A DNA stretch of 62,644 nt from Dentipellis sp. KUC8613 (Eukaryota; Basidiomycota; Agaricomycetes; Russulales; Hericiaceae). Below are positions 34,597 through 45,316 of the stretch, one piece after another; position 1 is the first letter of the stretch; each line of letters opens with the position of its first letter. A program made the translations under genes and the position numbers. Below the pieces are notes generated by a model that searched no databases, was not told the origin of the DNA, and saw only the letters and a program-made list of their open reading frames with translations. The DNA is taken from contig NSJX01000058.1 of assembly GCA_002286715.1 (NCBI GenBank), forward strand, positions 1 through 62,644, read 5' to 3'.

Positions 34597-34760
34597 ATCT
34601 GGAAGTTGGCCGTATCAAATGTAATTTCTTCTTGATATCTCGCCTATTTATGCAAATCTGCCCATGACCAAGAACGGGAGGTGTATAATCGAAGTGTCAT
34701 CTATAACCATACATTCTGATGAGTACAGAGTATTACAGAGTGTGATTTGTGTTCGTATTC

Positions 34761-35396
34761 TTAGCTGTACGATCCCCTGACCCGTCCACGTACCCAGAGT
34801 TTTTCAATCGCAACTTCCACAATCCCTTCCTTCTTCCCTTTCCGCCACTCCTGCACCAGCGCTTTCGCCTCAACAGCGCTGATGCTGCTCTCCTGTGTTC
34901 CCACAGTAATATGCAGTCGGTCTCTTATCTCTACCGGCAGCACCTCCAGAAAATTCCGTCCTGCCTCTCCGTCCTCATGTTCTGTGTATACTTCGATCTC
35001 GTCCACCGTAGCTGCCATGACCCGCCCATTTGCCACGATGTGCCCTAGGCGGAACTTGAACACAGGTGGAATGTCAAGGGCATCGAGCGCGCTGCAGCGG
35101 TCCCAGAGATCGTGCTCGCCTGTGAGCGACTTCGAGTGTACGAGCGTGACATGCGGCTGTCGTGCGATGCGGTTCTTCTTCTTCAGCTGCTGCCACGTCT
35201 CGCGCACCATCTCTGACACCGCCATCCCACCGTGGTCTTCCTTCAATACGGAGGACAGAGTGTGCGCGAGGTTAATTTCTGCGGAAATACCGAAATACCG
35301 TGGCGGCTTGTTTCTCTTCTTCCTCTTTTCTGGCTGCTTCTCTTTCCTTTTTTCCATGCGCGACGAGGCCGCATTTCCCGTTCCCGGCCTTGCCAT
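34761..35396 (-). CDS. Stand-alone tRNA-ligase cyclic phosphodiesterase domain (Trl1 C-terminal paralogue)
   Basis: The protein from Met at 35396 (MARPGTGNAASSRMEKRKEK) consists of a basic linker and one complete 2H phosphoesterase domain. It aligns end to end with the last about 180 residues of Trl1 at 12.4-15.0 kb: PPRYFGISAEI, RQPHVTLVHSKSL, FKFRLGHIVANGRVMAA, RDRLHITVGT, VEAKALVQEWRKG and KLWVRGRVRG, against APRYFGILAEV, RRPHITLVHSKSL, FKFRLGHLVANGRIMAA, RDRLHITVGT, VEAKALVEEWRKG and NLWVKGRVRG. Both His-x-Thr active-site motifs survive and there is no stop or intron. In Trl1 this domain opens the 2',3'-cyclic phosphate on the tRNA exon. Ligase and kinase domains are absent. An in-frame start at 35573 exists but the extra 59 codons look non-homologous. 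Function is likely retained but unproven. Confidence 0.8.
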   Translation of the reverse strand: MARPGTGNAASSRMEKRKEKQPEKRKKRNKPPRYFGISAEINLAHTLSSVLKEDHGGMAVSEMVRETWQQLKKKNRIARQPHVTLVHSKSLTGEHDLWDRCSALDALDIPPVFKFRLGHIVANGRVMAATVDEIEVYTEHEDGEAGRNFLEVLPVEIRDRLHITVGTQESSISAVEAKALVQEWRKGKKEGIVEVAIEKLWVRGRVRGSYS

Positions 35397-35400
35397 CGTA

Positions 35401-35466
35401 GAAGCTAACGCCGCAATTGAGATAGAGGTCGAAGAGAGTCTGCGTAACTTTGGTAGCCGCGCGGGG
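35401..35466 (+). pseudogene. Inverted fragment of the Trl1 kinase tail
   Basis: On the strand opposite to the phosphodiesterase copy, 22 codons read EANAAIEIEVEESLRNFGSR and align without gaps to EADAVIEMDIEENLEDAVAR of Trl1 (about 14288-14350). By my count 42 of 66 bases match, with many differences at third positions. In Trl1 this segment lies about 160-200 bases before the phosphodiesterase domain on the same strand. Here it is at about the right distance but inverted. Confidence 0.6.
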
Positions 35467-35573
35467 GTATCAGCGCAAGAACCGGGAATTTTGCCGTCAA
35501 GGAAAGAGAATATGTGTGATCTGCTTTCGATAAAGCGGGCAAGTGTGCGCCCGGCAGGGATGATGGATACCAA

Positions 35574-36844
35574 GTTTATCGTGATGAGTGGGACACGGCA
35601 GCGCTAGCACGGGTAGTCCTTTCTGTTGGTTCTGGTACCAAAAAAAGGAGGGAAAAACGTACGTACTCTGAGCATCACCGCTCTGCGTGTACGGAGCCGA
35701 GCAGATATTGCGGCGTGACACAACAGTGGTCCCTGCTAATCGAATACTTCAGCACTCGGCAGGGTTGAATAGCACATAAAGTATACCGCGTCTGTATACT
35801 GCGTCCAGCTCTATGACTGCAGGCCTGAGCGTCCAAGTCCTCTTCAGATTCAATGGCAGTGCGAACAAATGGGTCTCTGTAATAGAAATAAGGACTGACG
35901 ATCTGATACGCCTCATTACAATACATTATTAATACATGGGGTGTGAGATATGTATACGCACCGGCTGCACGTCGCGTTGGTATCCGGGGAGCTAGGAAAC
36001 AGTGGCTAGCCTTCGAGTACTTGTTCAAAACAAAGTTGACTCCGTGAACACAGCCACCGGGAAATAGGCGCCGCGGCTGCTTGGCGGCTGCCTCCGCCGC
36101 GCTCTCCTCGACACGTTTCTTGTTCACTTCATACTTGCGGTAGCCCGTCCCTCATCTCCCTTTGCATATGATGTTTGGAAGGCTCAGGGCTTGTATATGG
36201 CCCTTGAACGTTTTATTTGATCCACAATTGTGCTCGATCCCGTCCTGATGCGAGCGCCGTAACGCGCTGCATCGACGACGCCCAGGTCATCACCGCGTAG
36301 ACGTGAAGATTGGCGCACGGAGACATGAGTGTCTGCGAGAGCTTTGCAAGCATTGGATGGGCATGATGTGCTGATGTTGCCGGTTGTGAAGTCATCCATC
36401 AGGTGCGTTGCAATGCCTATGGGGAATCTGTCATCCTACCAATATACCCTCTTGCCAGCGCGTCCGCTGCACTAATGATCCGATTTGAAGTTTTCGATGT
36501 CTCGTCTGAGAAACGACCCTCAAAGTCTTCTGTATCAGTCTATACGGAACTAGACGGAGGACATGTCTAGAGGTCGTGACTCGTCTGGTCAACTATCTAT
36601 TGATGGAGTCAATTGAGCATTCAAACTGATGTGGTTTGAAGGATCGGCGTTGGTCTAGTCCAGTCGGATCCTGATCTTTCTCTTGCTCTGAGACCCGTAC
36701 GCAGCGTAACGCCTAGGTTTCTCGTGACAGGCTATCTGCGCTGGCCGGACACGATCGATCAACCGAACAACACTATTTCCGCCCAGCATAAGATCCAGCA
36801 GCCCCAGGTCCCATTGCAAAGCCTTCTGCGAAATTTCTGGCCAA
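35574..36844. other. Region without a recognised gene
   Basis: A short lysine/alanine-rich frame on the - strand (about 36145-36060, RKYEVNKKRVEESAAEAAAK then QPRRLFPGG) has protein-like composition and could be an exon or a gene fragment. Nothing else could be supported. Confidence 0.3.
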
Positions 36845-38047
36845 ATGCCACTTTCTCTTCAGCGAGCAACATTGGGAGCTATCTTCGCAGAATGCATCAT
36901 GTACGGTGTGTTGCAATCGCTGCGAAAGTAATCTGCTCTCATATATCCGGTACAGGCGTCAGCTTGACGATGAGTGCGCTTACTGCTATCGTCTTTATCA
37001 AGGCCGAGTCGAAAGGTGGACTGGCACATAAGCCTCTTCTGTTTTCGCTCCTCGCTATGATGATCCTAGCGACAGTCGTAAGTCAAGTCGCCCTCTGTAT
37101 CTGACTGATTTACTAATTCGCCTCAGCATGTCATCCTGTCGTTTATCAGGGTTCTCAATGGATTTACTTCTCATCACGAGTCTGCCGGTTCTCCTTATTA
37201 CGCGTATCTCATGAATATCTCGAACCCGATGTCAGTCGCCAAGGATGCAATACTCGTGGTGCAAATGGTACTAGGCGATAGTATCTATGTGAGTCACGCG
37301 TATTACAGGCTTACATTCTGTTCTCAAACGCAGCTCGAAGATTTGGCGGTGCTATGTGATATGGGGCAGAAGCAGAGGTATCATCGTTGTGCCTGTGGCC
37401 ACTATGATTTCGGCTTTCGGTGAGTAGTTCAGCGATGGCCCTTCTATCATGTTCTTATGCCAAGCCTAGTCGGATCGTGCATGGTTGAGTACATCCGCAC
37501 GCATTCGACCGATGTCGACGTCTTCGATGCACCTAGACACTGGATCGCAGCCTCGTACGCGCTCATTATTGCGACTATCGTCTATTGCAACGGTACGTCC
37601 GAGTATCTACACCGATGCGCATCCTATCTGAACTCAGAGCTAGTCGCTATCACCTGGAGAATCTGGGCGCATACTCGTAGACGCTTCCCCGTCGTGTTCG
37701 TAATTATCGAGGCAGGTATGCTCTACACCTCAAATCTCCTTGTTTTCCTGGGGTCATATCTGGCGCGGTCCTACGTGGAGTACGTAGCGCTGGACATGCT
37801 TGCGCCGCATGTGGTGCGTGAATTTCCGTTACTCAAGCTTTCAAATTCTTACTGACAGTGTACACCATGTATCACGTAGCCGATTGTCTTTTGTCTCATC
37901 ATCTTGCAAATCAGGTGCCATCGTTCTGAGCCGTATCGTGGCTGTGACCCAGACGAATGGCCTAGATCCATGCTCGACACCCCAGTCAGCATGGAATTTT
38001 CAACCGACCGAACACCGGAACGGCGTTCTGGGAGTGAGGATGCATGA
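36845..38047 (+). CDS. Seven-helix membrane protein, array copy D
   Basis: Exon 1 is MPLSLQRATLGAIFAECIMY with the conserved phase-1 intron. Later exons: VSLTMSALTAIVFIKAESKG, HVILSFIRVLNGFTSHHE, MSVAKDAILVVQMVLGDSIY, IWRCYVIWGRSRGIIVVPVA, RHWIAASYALIIATIVYCNG, FVIIEAGMLYTSNLLVFLGS and PIVFCLIILQIR. The tail is short (about 40 residues, ending RTPERRSGSEDA, TGA 38045-38047). All joins are in frame. No TATA box like that of A, C, E and F was seen upstream. Confidence 0.83.
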
Positions 38048-38891
38048 ATTATCTGGTACGACATCTTAATCGGCGTCCCGACCAGCACATTCACGAGAGC
38101 TACGCTGTTCAGCTTTAGATCTAGAGCTGAAATTCCAGTAATGCGAACGCCCCTCAATTTTGGACCGTACAGCACACTTCGTAGCATGCTGGCAGGTCAA
38201 CTACATCCTATGATACCAATATAGTCATATAGTCCAATTAACGATTGTCGAGATTCGTAATTCAGGAGTCGTTTCATTGCATCAACATTTCTGCGAGCAT
38301 AGCTGTCTCAATTTCCAGCACAGGCAGCGACATCGAGCACCTGCCACCAATACACTCCGAATGCAACACGTCACCACTGTGATGTCCAGCAGAGCGTGTC
38401 GCGACGCAGCTGCAGGGGCTCGCTGCGAAGGGGCAAACGTGCACATTGCGGTATCGCATTGCGGTGCGTGATTCCGCGCACAGTTATGTACTGATCCAGC
38501 GCACTGATGTCTTTTTGCAAATTTCGCGACAGGTCCTGCATTACCCAGCAATCCACTCTCGCAGACAATGCGCCCCGATACCAGGTATAGCATTCACACA
38601 ATGCTGTCGGATCTGCCGAGGCCGTCCACGAGCTCGCAAAGCCGTCTTCGCATCCACACTCGCACAGATCCTTGAGCCGGCGTGTCGTCCGTCCCGGCGC
38701 GGCTGGGCGCCCACTCGCACCCCAGCGCCAACAGATACGCATTCGGCCTTATTTGCCGTGATGTCGCGAAGCCAGAGACCCCACTGCCGCGCACGTACAT
38801 ATAAGAGCGAGCCGTTCCCAGCGTCTCCCGCGAACGCTGATCGCGAATCGACGCTGAAAGCTGACACCCCCTGCGCAAATCTTGACGAGCG
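38048..38891. other. Intergenic region between copies D and E
   Basis: No gene was recognised. A CATATAAGAG box at 38800-38805 lies 92 bases before the copy E start. Base composition becomes more GC-rich from about 38600 onward. Confidence 0.4.
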
Positions 38892-40559
38892 ATGGCGCTC
38901 GATCCCGACAGAGCGATCATGGGGGCGATCTTTGGAGAGTGCATCGTGTATGGTGCGTGTTGTTGATTCATCTTTCTGAAGTGGATCGGTTCTGATGTTC
39001 GCGCGCGCACAGGGATTGCGCTGACGATGGGCATCGTGACGGTCGTCGTGTGCGTCAAGGAGTGGTCCGCGCGCGGGATAGTCGTCGTGCAAAAGCCGCT
39101 CCTGCTCGTCATGCTGGTCATGTTCAGCCTCGCGACGGCGGTACGTCGGCTTTCGCTCACCTACAGTGTACTGTCGAAAATGGGGAGCTGACGTGCTGGT
39201 TTGATCGAACGCTTGCTTGTCGCAGCACGTCGCGCTGTCGCTCGTGAGACTGCTGCACCGGTTCGCTGAGAACCAAAATCTCCCCCGGGACCCGGCCTCG
39301 TCCTCGCTGCAGATCTCGACGTCGATCTTCGTGGCGAGGGATGTGATACTGCTGCTCCAGACATGGCTGGGAGACAGCGTCTATGTGAGCAATCTTTTCG
39401 ATGTATCTCAGAACGCTCGTCCTCAACAGGATCTACCAGGTCTGGCGCTGTTATGTTTTATGGTACAGGCGCAAGAGGGTCGTCATCGCTCCCACCATCA
39501 CCATAATCGTGGGCCTCGGTACGCGTCTCGCGCTATGTCGCTCACCAGGGCCTTACTGTGTGTGCACGCAGTCTGCAGCTGCATGGCTTCGTACAACATA
39601 GCACGCTCAAGCACCATCTTCGGGGCGCCGAGCGGGTGGATCCTCGCGAGCTCCGTGCTCGCGCTCGCCACGAACATCTACTGCAACGGTGCGCCCTCTC
39701 CCTCCACTCCCCTTCCCTTACAGCCCTTTCGTGAACGTCCCCTTCTGACTCGCGAAACGGGCAACAGTGGTGATCATCTGGCGCATCTGGCAAGCCGACC
39801 GCTTCACGCGCAAACACGTGCCGGTGCTGGCTGTCGTCATCGAGGCGGGCGTGCTGTACACCTCCAACCTGATCGCGCTGCTCGTCGCGTACTGCGTGAA
39901 CTCGTACGGGGGCGACATCGCGCTCGACCTGGTGGTCCAGTTCGTGGTGCGTCCGCCGTCTCTTCTCCGGGCGCACTCGAAATCGCATGCTGACGGCCGT
40001 GGTTCTGTGTGTGCGCCAGCCGGTGGTGTTCTGCCTGATCATTCTGCAGATCAACTACTACCGCGCGGAGGGCACGGAGGTGTACCAGGGCCAGAGCAGC
40101 GTGAAAGGGCCGAGTCAGGTGCTCCCCTGGGTCGTCGCGTCGCCCACCCTGCAGTCCCCATATCCCAAATCGGCGTCCGCGGCGTATCCTATGGTGCGGG
40201 ATCGGGATCGGGACAGCGGGAGCGACGAGCCGTCGACGCGCGGGGCGTTTGGGTTCCCGCCGTCGGTGTCTGCGTCGACGCGTGGTGGGCGCGAGGAGGA
40301 GGGGTCGGTTGAGAGTGCCGATGTGCTCAGGGGCGAGCCGCCGTATTTTCGCGATCGGCGGAAGGCGGGCGGGGAGGGGGAGGGGATGTATGGGTATGGG
40401 TATGGAGCGGGCCCTGGGAGGCCTGGTTCGGGGGAGATTGTGGACATTCGGAGGGATGGGTCGGGGAGTTTGGAGGAGGTGTGGAGACATTCGAAGTGGA
40501 ATGAGTGTTGGAGGGGTGGCGCATTAGGTTGGATTTGGGACGCATGCATTGGAATATAA
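38892..40559 (+). CDS. Seven-helix membrane protein, array copy E, with long disordered tail
   Basis: Exon 1 MALDPDRAIMGAIFGECIVY, then IALTMGIVTVVVCVKEWSAR, HVALSLVRLLHRFAENQ, VWRCYVLWYRRKRVVIAPTI, SGWILASSVLALATNIYCNG, VVIIWRIWQADRFTRKHVPV, VIEAGVLYTSNLIALLVAYC and PVVFCLIILQINYYRAEGTE. Unlike its neighbours it has a tail of about 150 residues rich in Ser/Gly/Arg/Tyr (GEGMYGYGYGAGPGRPG), ending WIWDACIGI at stop 40557-40559. Codons are much more GC-rich than in copies A-D. The fourth motif is VWRCYVLWY. The tail could be a regulatory or interaction region. Confidence 0.83.
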
Positions 40560-43381
40560 ATATTGTATTTTTTGTAATTCGCAATAGTTTATCTCGCTTG
40601 TTGTCTTGTTTCTGGGAAGGATAGTCGTTATAGTATAGATATGAACCGCCAGTCCGCCGAGGGAGCGGGCTTAGACTCAACCCAACCCAACCCGAATCAT
40701 TGTCAGACACCTTGTTATCATTTATGCGTACCATGTATCACCTCGTACTATATGCATACACTCACAGCTGATAGATATGCAATAAGGAGAAATGGTAAGC
40801 ACGCTCGTATAATGCACCCTTGACTTCACTGACGACTCACCCACCCCACCGGCGGCCGCATGCCCAAAGTCGTATCCCCATCTTCGTCCACCACGGTCTA
40901 CATTCGCATGCACCATGTCTTCGCTAAAGTCCCCATAGAGCACGCCCTCAGTGAACCATGCCGAGCGAGGATACCCATTAGTCTTTACCAATACTAAAAG
41001 GCACCTACCGTACAGACTCGGAATTCGCATACCACTCCCTCACTTCCAAGCAGCTCGAACCGCGCTCGCGCGTGTCCGCCGCGCACTGCTTTTCAAACGC
41101 ACACGATTCCCTTGACATGCGGAATCGTGCGTGTTTCTGGGCTGCGCAACCGCCGACGAGATCAGGCGGCGCGAGTTTTTACTCTCGGCGCGACTCGGAT
41201 GGATCGATTCCAATGCCAGTACTAGTGCGCGCTGCGTGACGGTGCTAGCGCTGCAGGACACATCCATACGCGCTCCGGCCGCGAATCCGCTGCCACATTC
41301 AGCCGCAACAACAGCCTGACTGCCTCAGGACATGATTTAGAGGATACATACTAGTGCTCAGCCTATGCCAGTCAATCGGAAATCGGATGAAGAGGGGGAC
41401 GACGATGCGGGTGAAATCATTGGAAGTCCTGGCACTCAGCTCAGGCTGGAGCGAAAGGCGCAGGTCATCTCGCCGTCTGCCGAGAGGCGCCCAGAAAGCC
41501 CTACCCGACGATACCGAGCCTCCGGCGGGCGGGGGGCGTTGGCGGGAGAGTGCGTGCGTGGCACTTAGAGGTGAGCGGTGGCGCCGCGTGCTGACGCGTT
41601 GAGAGCTTCGCGGGCGGCGGGCGGCGGGCGGCGGGCGGAGAACGAATTGAAGGCGCGAGATCCTGTGATGTTGGGAATATCGGACGACAGTGGCGAGGCG
41701 GACGAGAAAGTGGCCGAGGCGTGTGGTGGAAGTGCATGAGTAGAGGCGGCGGCGGTTTGGGCGATGACGGGACCGATGAAGGAAGTGAGAGGCGGAGTGT
41801 ATGCACCGTTCTTCGGGATGTTACGCGTACACTTGGAGTTGCGAGTCTGAGTTCGAGCAGCACGGAGGCGCAGGCCACCCCGCTGTCTGCTGGAGAGCGC
41901 TCTGAAGATCCTACTTGACGACACCGAGGCGGGCGAAGGACGTTGAAGGGAGAGAGCATACATGGTACTTGGAGATATATCAAGCGCCCTGCATGCAGTG
42001 AACAGACGGGACGGTCGCCAGTGGAGTGCGGACGCGACCTTTGTAATTGTGTTTCGCGAGCGGCGAACGGAATTCGAGGCAAGAGCAGCATGGGAAGGGC
42101 TCGCCTCGAGCAGACAGGACCCAGCGTAATATACATACAGGCCGAGGCTAAGCACGACGGCTAGAATTACTGATGCCCGCTGCGAGTCGCGTTTGCGGAG
42201 GCATGGACAAGACGGTCAGACTGAAAGCGCACAAGTGACCTGGGGAATTGATGACTAGGAGATCGGCGAGCGGGCTTGAGCATCACGGGAAAGCGCAGGG
42301 AGAGAGCATACGCGTACGATACTTGAGGAGACGTCAAGCAGTCTCTGGGCGATGACGATACGGATGGAAGCGTGTATAATACGTACGAGCGGGCTACTGG
42401 ACGAGCCACGAGTGTCGCGCAGCATCGGCCGAGCAGATCGCTGGCCTCTAATCAACTAGGAGCTCGTACAGCTTCCAGCCAGACCGTCTCGAGCGCAATG
42501 CACAGGCCAAGGCCAACCACGGTACCGAGCTCGACGGTGGCCAAGCGGCCGAGTGTCTCAAAGCGACCGTCGATCGGCCGGTGCGTCCGCCGCGTCCCAG
42601 GACGAGGGCCAACGCGAGCCCAGCGCCCCAAAAGAGCGCAACACAAGACAATCGTGGCACGCTGGAGGAGCTGGGGGAATACATCGCGTCAACAGCAATA
42701 CATCGCAGTGTCATAAAGGGCAATCGTCCTGCTCGATGAGCGACGCCCGGTCCGGGGTCCGACCTCGCTGCAAATGCTTCCGGTCAGCGCGCGCTTCGAT
42801 GACTTTGCTCACCTGAGGCCGTGGTCGCGACCACGTCGGTGGATGTGCAGATCAGATCCACGTGGTGACATCGAGACGACGAAAACTTCACCCTACAAAT
42901 TCACATTGCCATAGCAGGGGACATAAGCGCCGAGCAGAACAATGGAGACACCCCAGCGTATTGTGTTGCGCCTTTTGGAAATCAGAGAGATGCGAGCGGC
43001 GACATGGGATGCAGTCGCAGGCGGGCGGCCAAGGGATGAGGCAAAGTCGCAACGACGACCAGAGAGAGAACAAAGTCGGTCACAGTGACGCCCACAGCGT
43101 GACCGCGCGCCTACAGCGACCAACGCCCTCTGCACAGAACCCGACAGTCTTTACCGGCCGTTGTTGACAACGCCCGCTCCTGGCGAGCCCTCGTCGGTCT
43201 TTTCCATCTCTGCCAGATACTAGTTCTCTCTACCCAGGAACGCGCAGGTGAGCACGCCGTGGCATGTTATGTCTTGTTGTGGCGCGGCTGATAGCAGCAG
43301 TGTCCGCGTGCCTCTGCCCTGCCCTCCCCACGACGCCTGCTGCCCCTCCGCGCTCGTTCTCCCCCTTCCCCCCGCGCCAGG
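40560..43381. other. Long intergenic region with diverged repeats
   Basis: No gene was recognised in 2.8 kb. One acidic frame at about 41365-41568 (NRKSDEEGDDDAGEIIGSPG) has protein-like composition but no partner exons. The repeats are listed separately. The last about 180 bases form the Chs7 5' region. Confidence 0.45.
41434..41975. repeat. Diverged direct repeat, about 407-bp period
   Basis: The segment 41434-41568 is similar to 41841-41975. Shared landmarks are GGCGCAGG, CCGTCTGC/GCTGTCTGC, GAGAGGCGC/GAGAGCGC, CCTAC then GACGA then ACCGAG, and GGGAGAG before a CAT/CGTGCG stretch. A third weaker copy (GCGCAGGGAGAGAGCATACG) is near 42294. They look like old tandem duplicates in non-coding DNA. 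Confidence 0.55.
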
Positions 43382-45059
43382 ATGACCCGCTTCGGCGACT
43401 TTGAGCCCCTCTGCAAGCACGTCCCCTCCTACCCCTGGTGCAACCTCTTCTACCGCCAGGTCCGTCCCTCTCCCGTCCATCCATCCATCCAGCCATCTCG
43501 CTCACACGCGCTATCTAGTTGCAAAAGCACGCCCCCGCGACCCTCGCGGCCGCCGGCGCGTCCGCGGACACGCGCACCGCCCCCGTCGGCGTCGACCCGC
43601 ACTGCGGCATCCCCAACGTCGCGAGCCCCGGCGGGCTCGGCAACATCGCCAACGTGATCGTCTGCGCGCTCAGCATCCTCGTCGTCGCCGCGCTCGTCTT
43701 TCTCGCGAATCGGCGCAAGGCCGCCGTCGGTGCGTCCCTCCCCTCCGTGCACTCCCAGCTGCAACTGATCTCGGACGGCAGGCCGCGTCGAGATCCGCGC
43801 GTTCTTCGTGCTCTACCTCCTCACGCTCCCGCTCCAGCTCCTCACCACCGGCTCCTACCTCACACAGGGCTCCACCGCCCTCGTCGCCCTCACCGCCATC
43901 CACGCCGGCGCAGTCGCAGCCCTCTTCTGGGTCCTCCTCGCCAACGCCATCGTCGCCACCCAGGTCGTCGAGGACGGCACGATCTCCTCGCTCATCGTGC
44001 GTCCCTCTCTCTCTCCCTCTCTCTCCTCCTCCTGCTCCTCCGCTCCTCCGTAAGCTGACGAGATGACGCCTGTGCGCGCAGCCGGTGTACTTCTTCACCG
44101 CCGCGTTCTTCGCCGCGACGACCTACATCGCGTTCGACGTCGCGCTCACCGTCACCTCCGCCTTTGGCCCGTCGGCCCCGCCCGAGGCGCTGCACAGCAT
44201 CCCGCTCTTCGTGCTCACGTCCATATGGCCTGCTGCGTGCGTCCCCTCTCTCCCTCTCCTCCTCTTCCTGCCTCTCCCCTTCGCTGACTCGACCGCATTT
44301 TGACTCTGTACATCATGTACGCCCGTCCCGACGCTCGTCCACACGCGCAGCGCGGCACTGCTCTACCTCGCGCTCATGGCGTACATCGTGCTCGGCATGC
44401 TCCGCGAGCTGCGCCCCATGCTCTTCTACGTCCTCGCCGCGATCCTGTTCGTCCTCGCGCAGCTCGCGTGGTTTTTGCTGGGGAGGGTTATTTGTGATGT
44501 GCGTGTGCTTTTTTTCGTTGCCGCTTTCCTCTCCCTTTCCTCTCCCTTTCCTTTTCCTGTCCTTTTTTTTTTACTTCGCCGCGTGACTCTACACTCTGGC
44601 GCCCGTCCTCTTTCCTCTTGGCTTCCGTCCTCCGTATCTGGTCTCCCGTTCTCCCTTTCTCCTGCGCTTTGGTCCCGCCATCCATTTCCCCCTTCGTCGA
44701 ATCGAGCTGACGCTGACTGACGTTTGCGCGCGTTGCATACCGCATACACAGGGCTCGAACCACAAAGTGGACGGCTCGTTCGTCGCGACGGTGCTGGAAA
44801 CCGCCGCCGTGGGCGTGCTGTACCTCGCGTGGAGGAATATTACGGAGGGTGCGTTTTTGCTCTTTTTTTTTTCTGCCGCCCCTGTTCTGTATTTCTTGTC
44901 CACGCCGCCCTCTCGCTGCGTTTATTCCCCCCTCTGTCCGCTTTCCGCTTTCTTCCCCTCGAATTCCCTTGTTACACGTCTCGCTCTCCGCCGCGCATAT
45001 ACTCACCACCTCTGATCTCTGCAGAATCATGGGACGAAGATATCTATTACCGCCGCTGA
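43382..45059 (+). CDS. CHS7: Chitin-synthase export chaperone Chs7
   Basis: ER membrane protein that lets chitin synthase leave the ER. Exon 1: MTRFGDFEPLCKHVPSYPWC, matching the FGDF..LC start of the family. After an intron: PVGVDPHCGIPNVASPGGLG, IANVIVCALSILVVAALVFL, then IRAFFVLYLLTLPLQLLTTG, FWVLLANAIVATQVVEDGTI, YFFTAAFFAATTYIAFDVAL, LLYLALMAYIVLGMLRELRP, AAILFVLAQLAWFLLGRVIC and GSNHKVDGSFVATVLETAAV. The last exon gives SWDEDIYYRR, TGA 45057-45059. Hallmarks are GVDPHC near the first helix, EDGT in the middle loop, and NHKVDG before the last helix, with seven helices. At least six short introns, several with C/T-rich tracts. Codons are strongly GC-biased. Confidence 0.87.
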
Positions 45060-45267
45060 GCGGCGTCTACCCCCCACCTGCTTACTGCCATCTGCTGGCT
45101 GCTGGCTACTGGCTACTCACCGGTCACTGACCGACCGACTGATCGAGATACTGACGACGATGAAGAAGACGAAGAAGACGAAGACGAAGAAGAGACGAAA
45201 TTGCATACCCCCCTGCCCCCTTCCTGGTTTGGTACTGACAACAACATCCACCCTCATCCACCCGCAC

Positions 45268-45316
45268 ATACTCATCCGCTCACCGATACTCATCCGCTCA
45301 CCCATACTCATCCGCT
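45268..45316. repeat. 18-bp minisatellite, almost three units
   Basis: ATACTCATCCGCTCACC(G/C) starts at 45268 and 45286, and a partial unit starts at 45304. Confidence 0.8.

Noticed and set aside
26988..40559. Array genes as pheromone or cAMP receptor GPCRs
   Set aside because: The helix count is similar, but no Ste3, Ste2 or cAMP-receptor signature motifs were found. The proteins are therefore left as an unnamed family.
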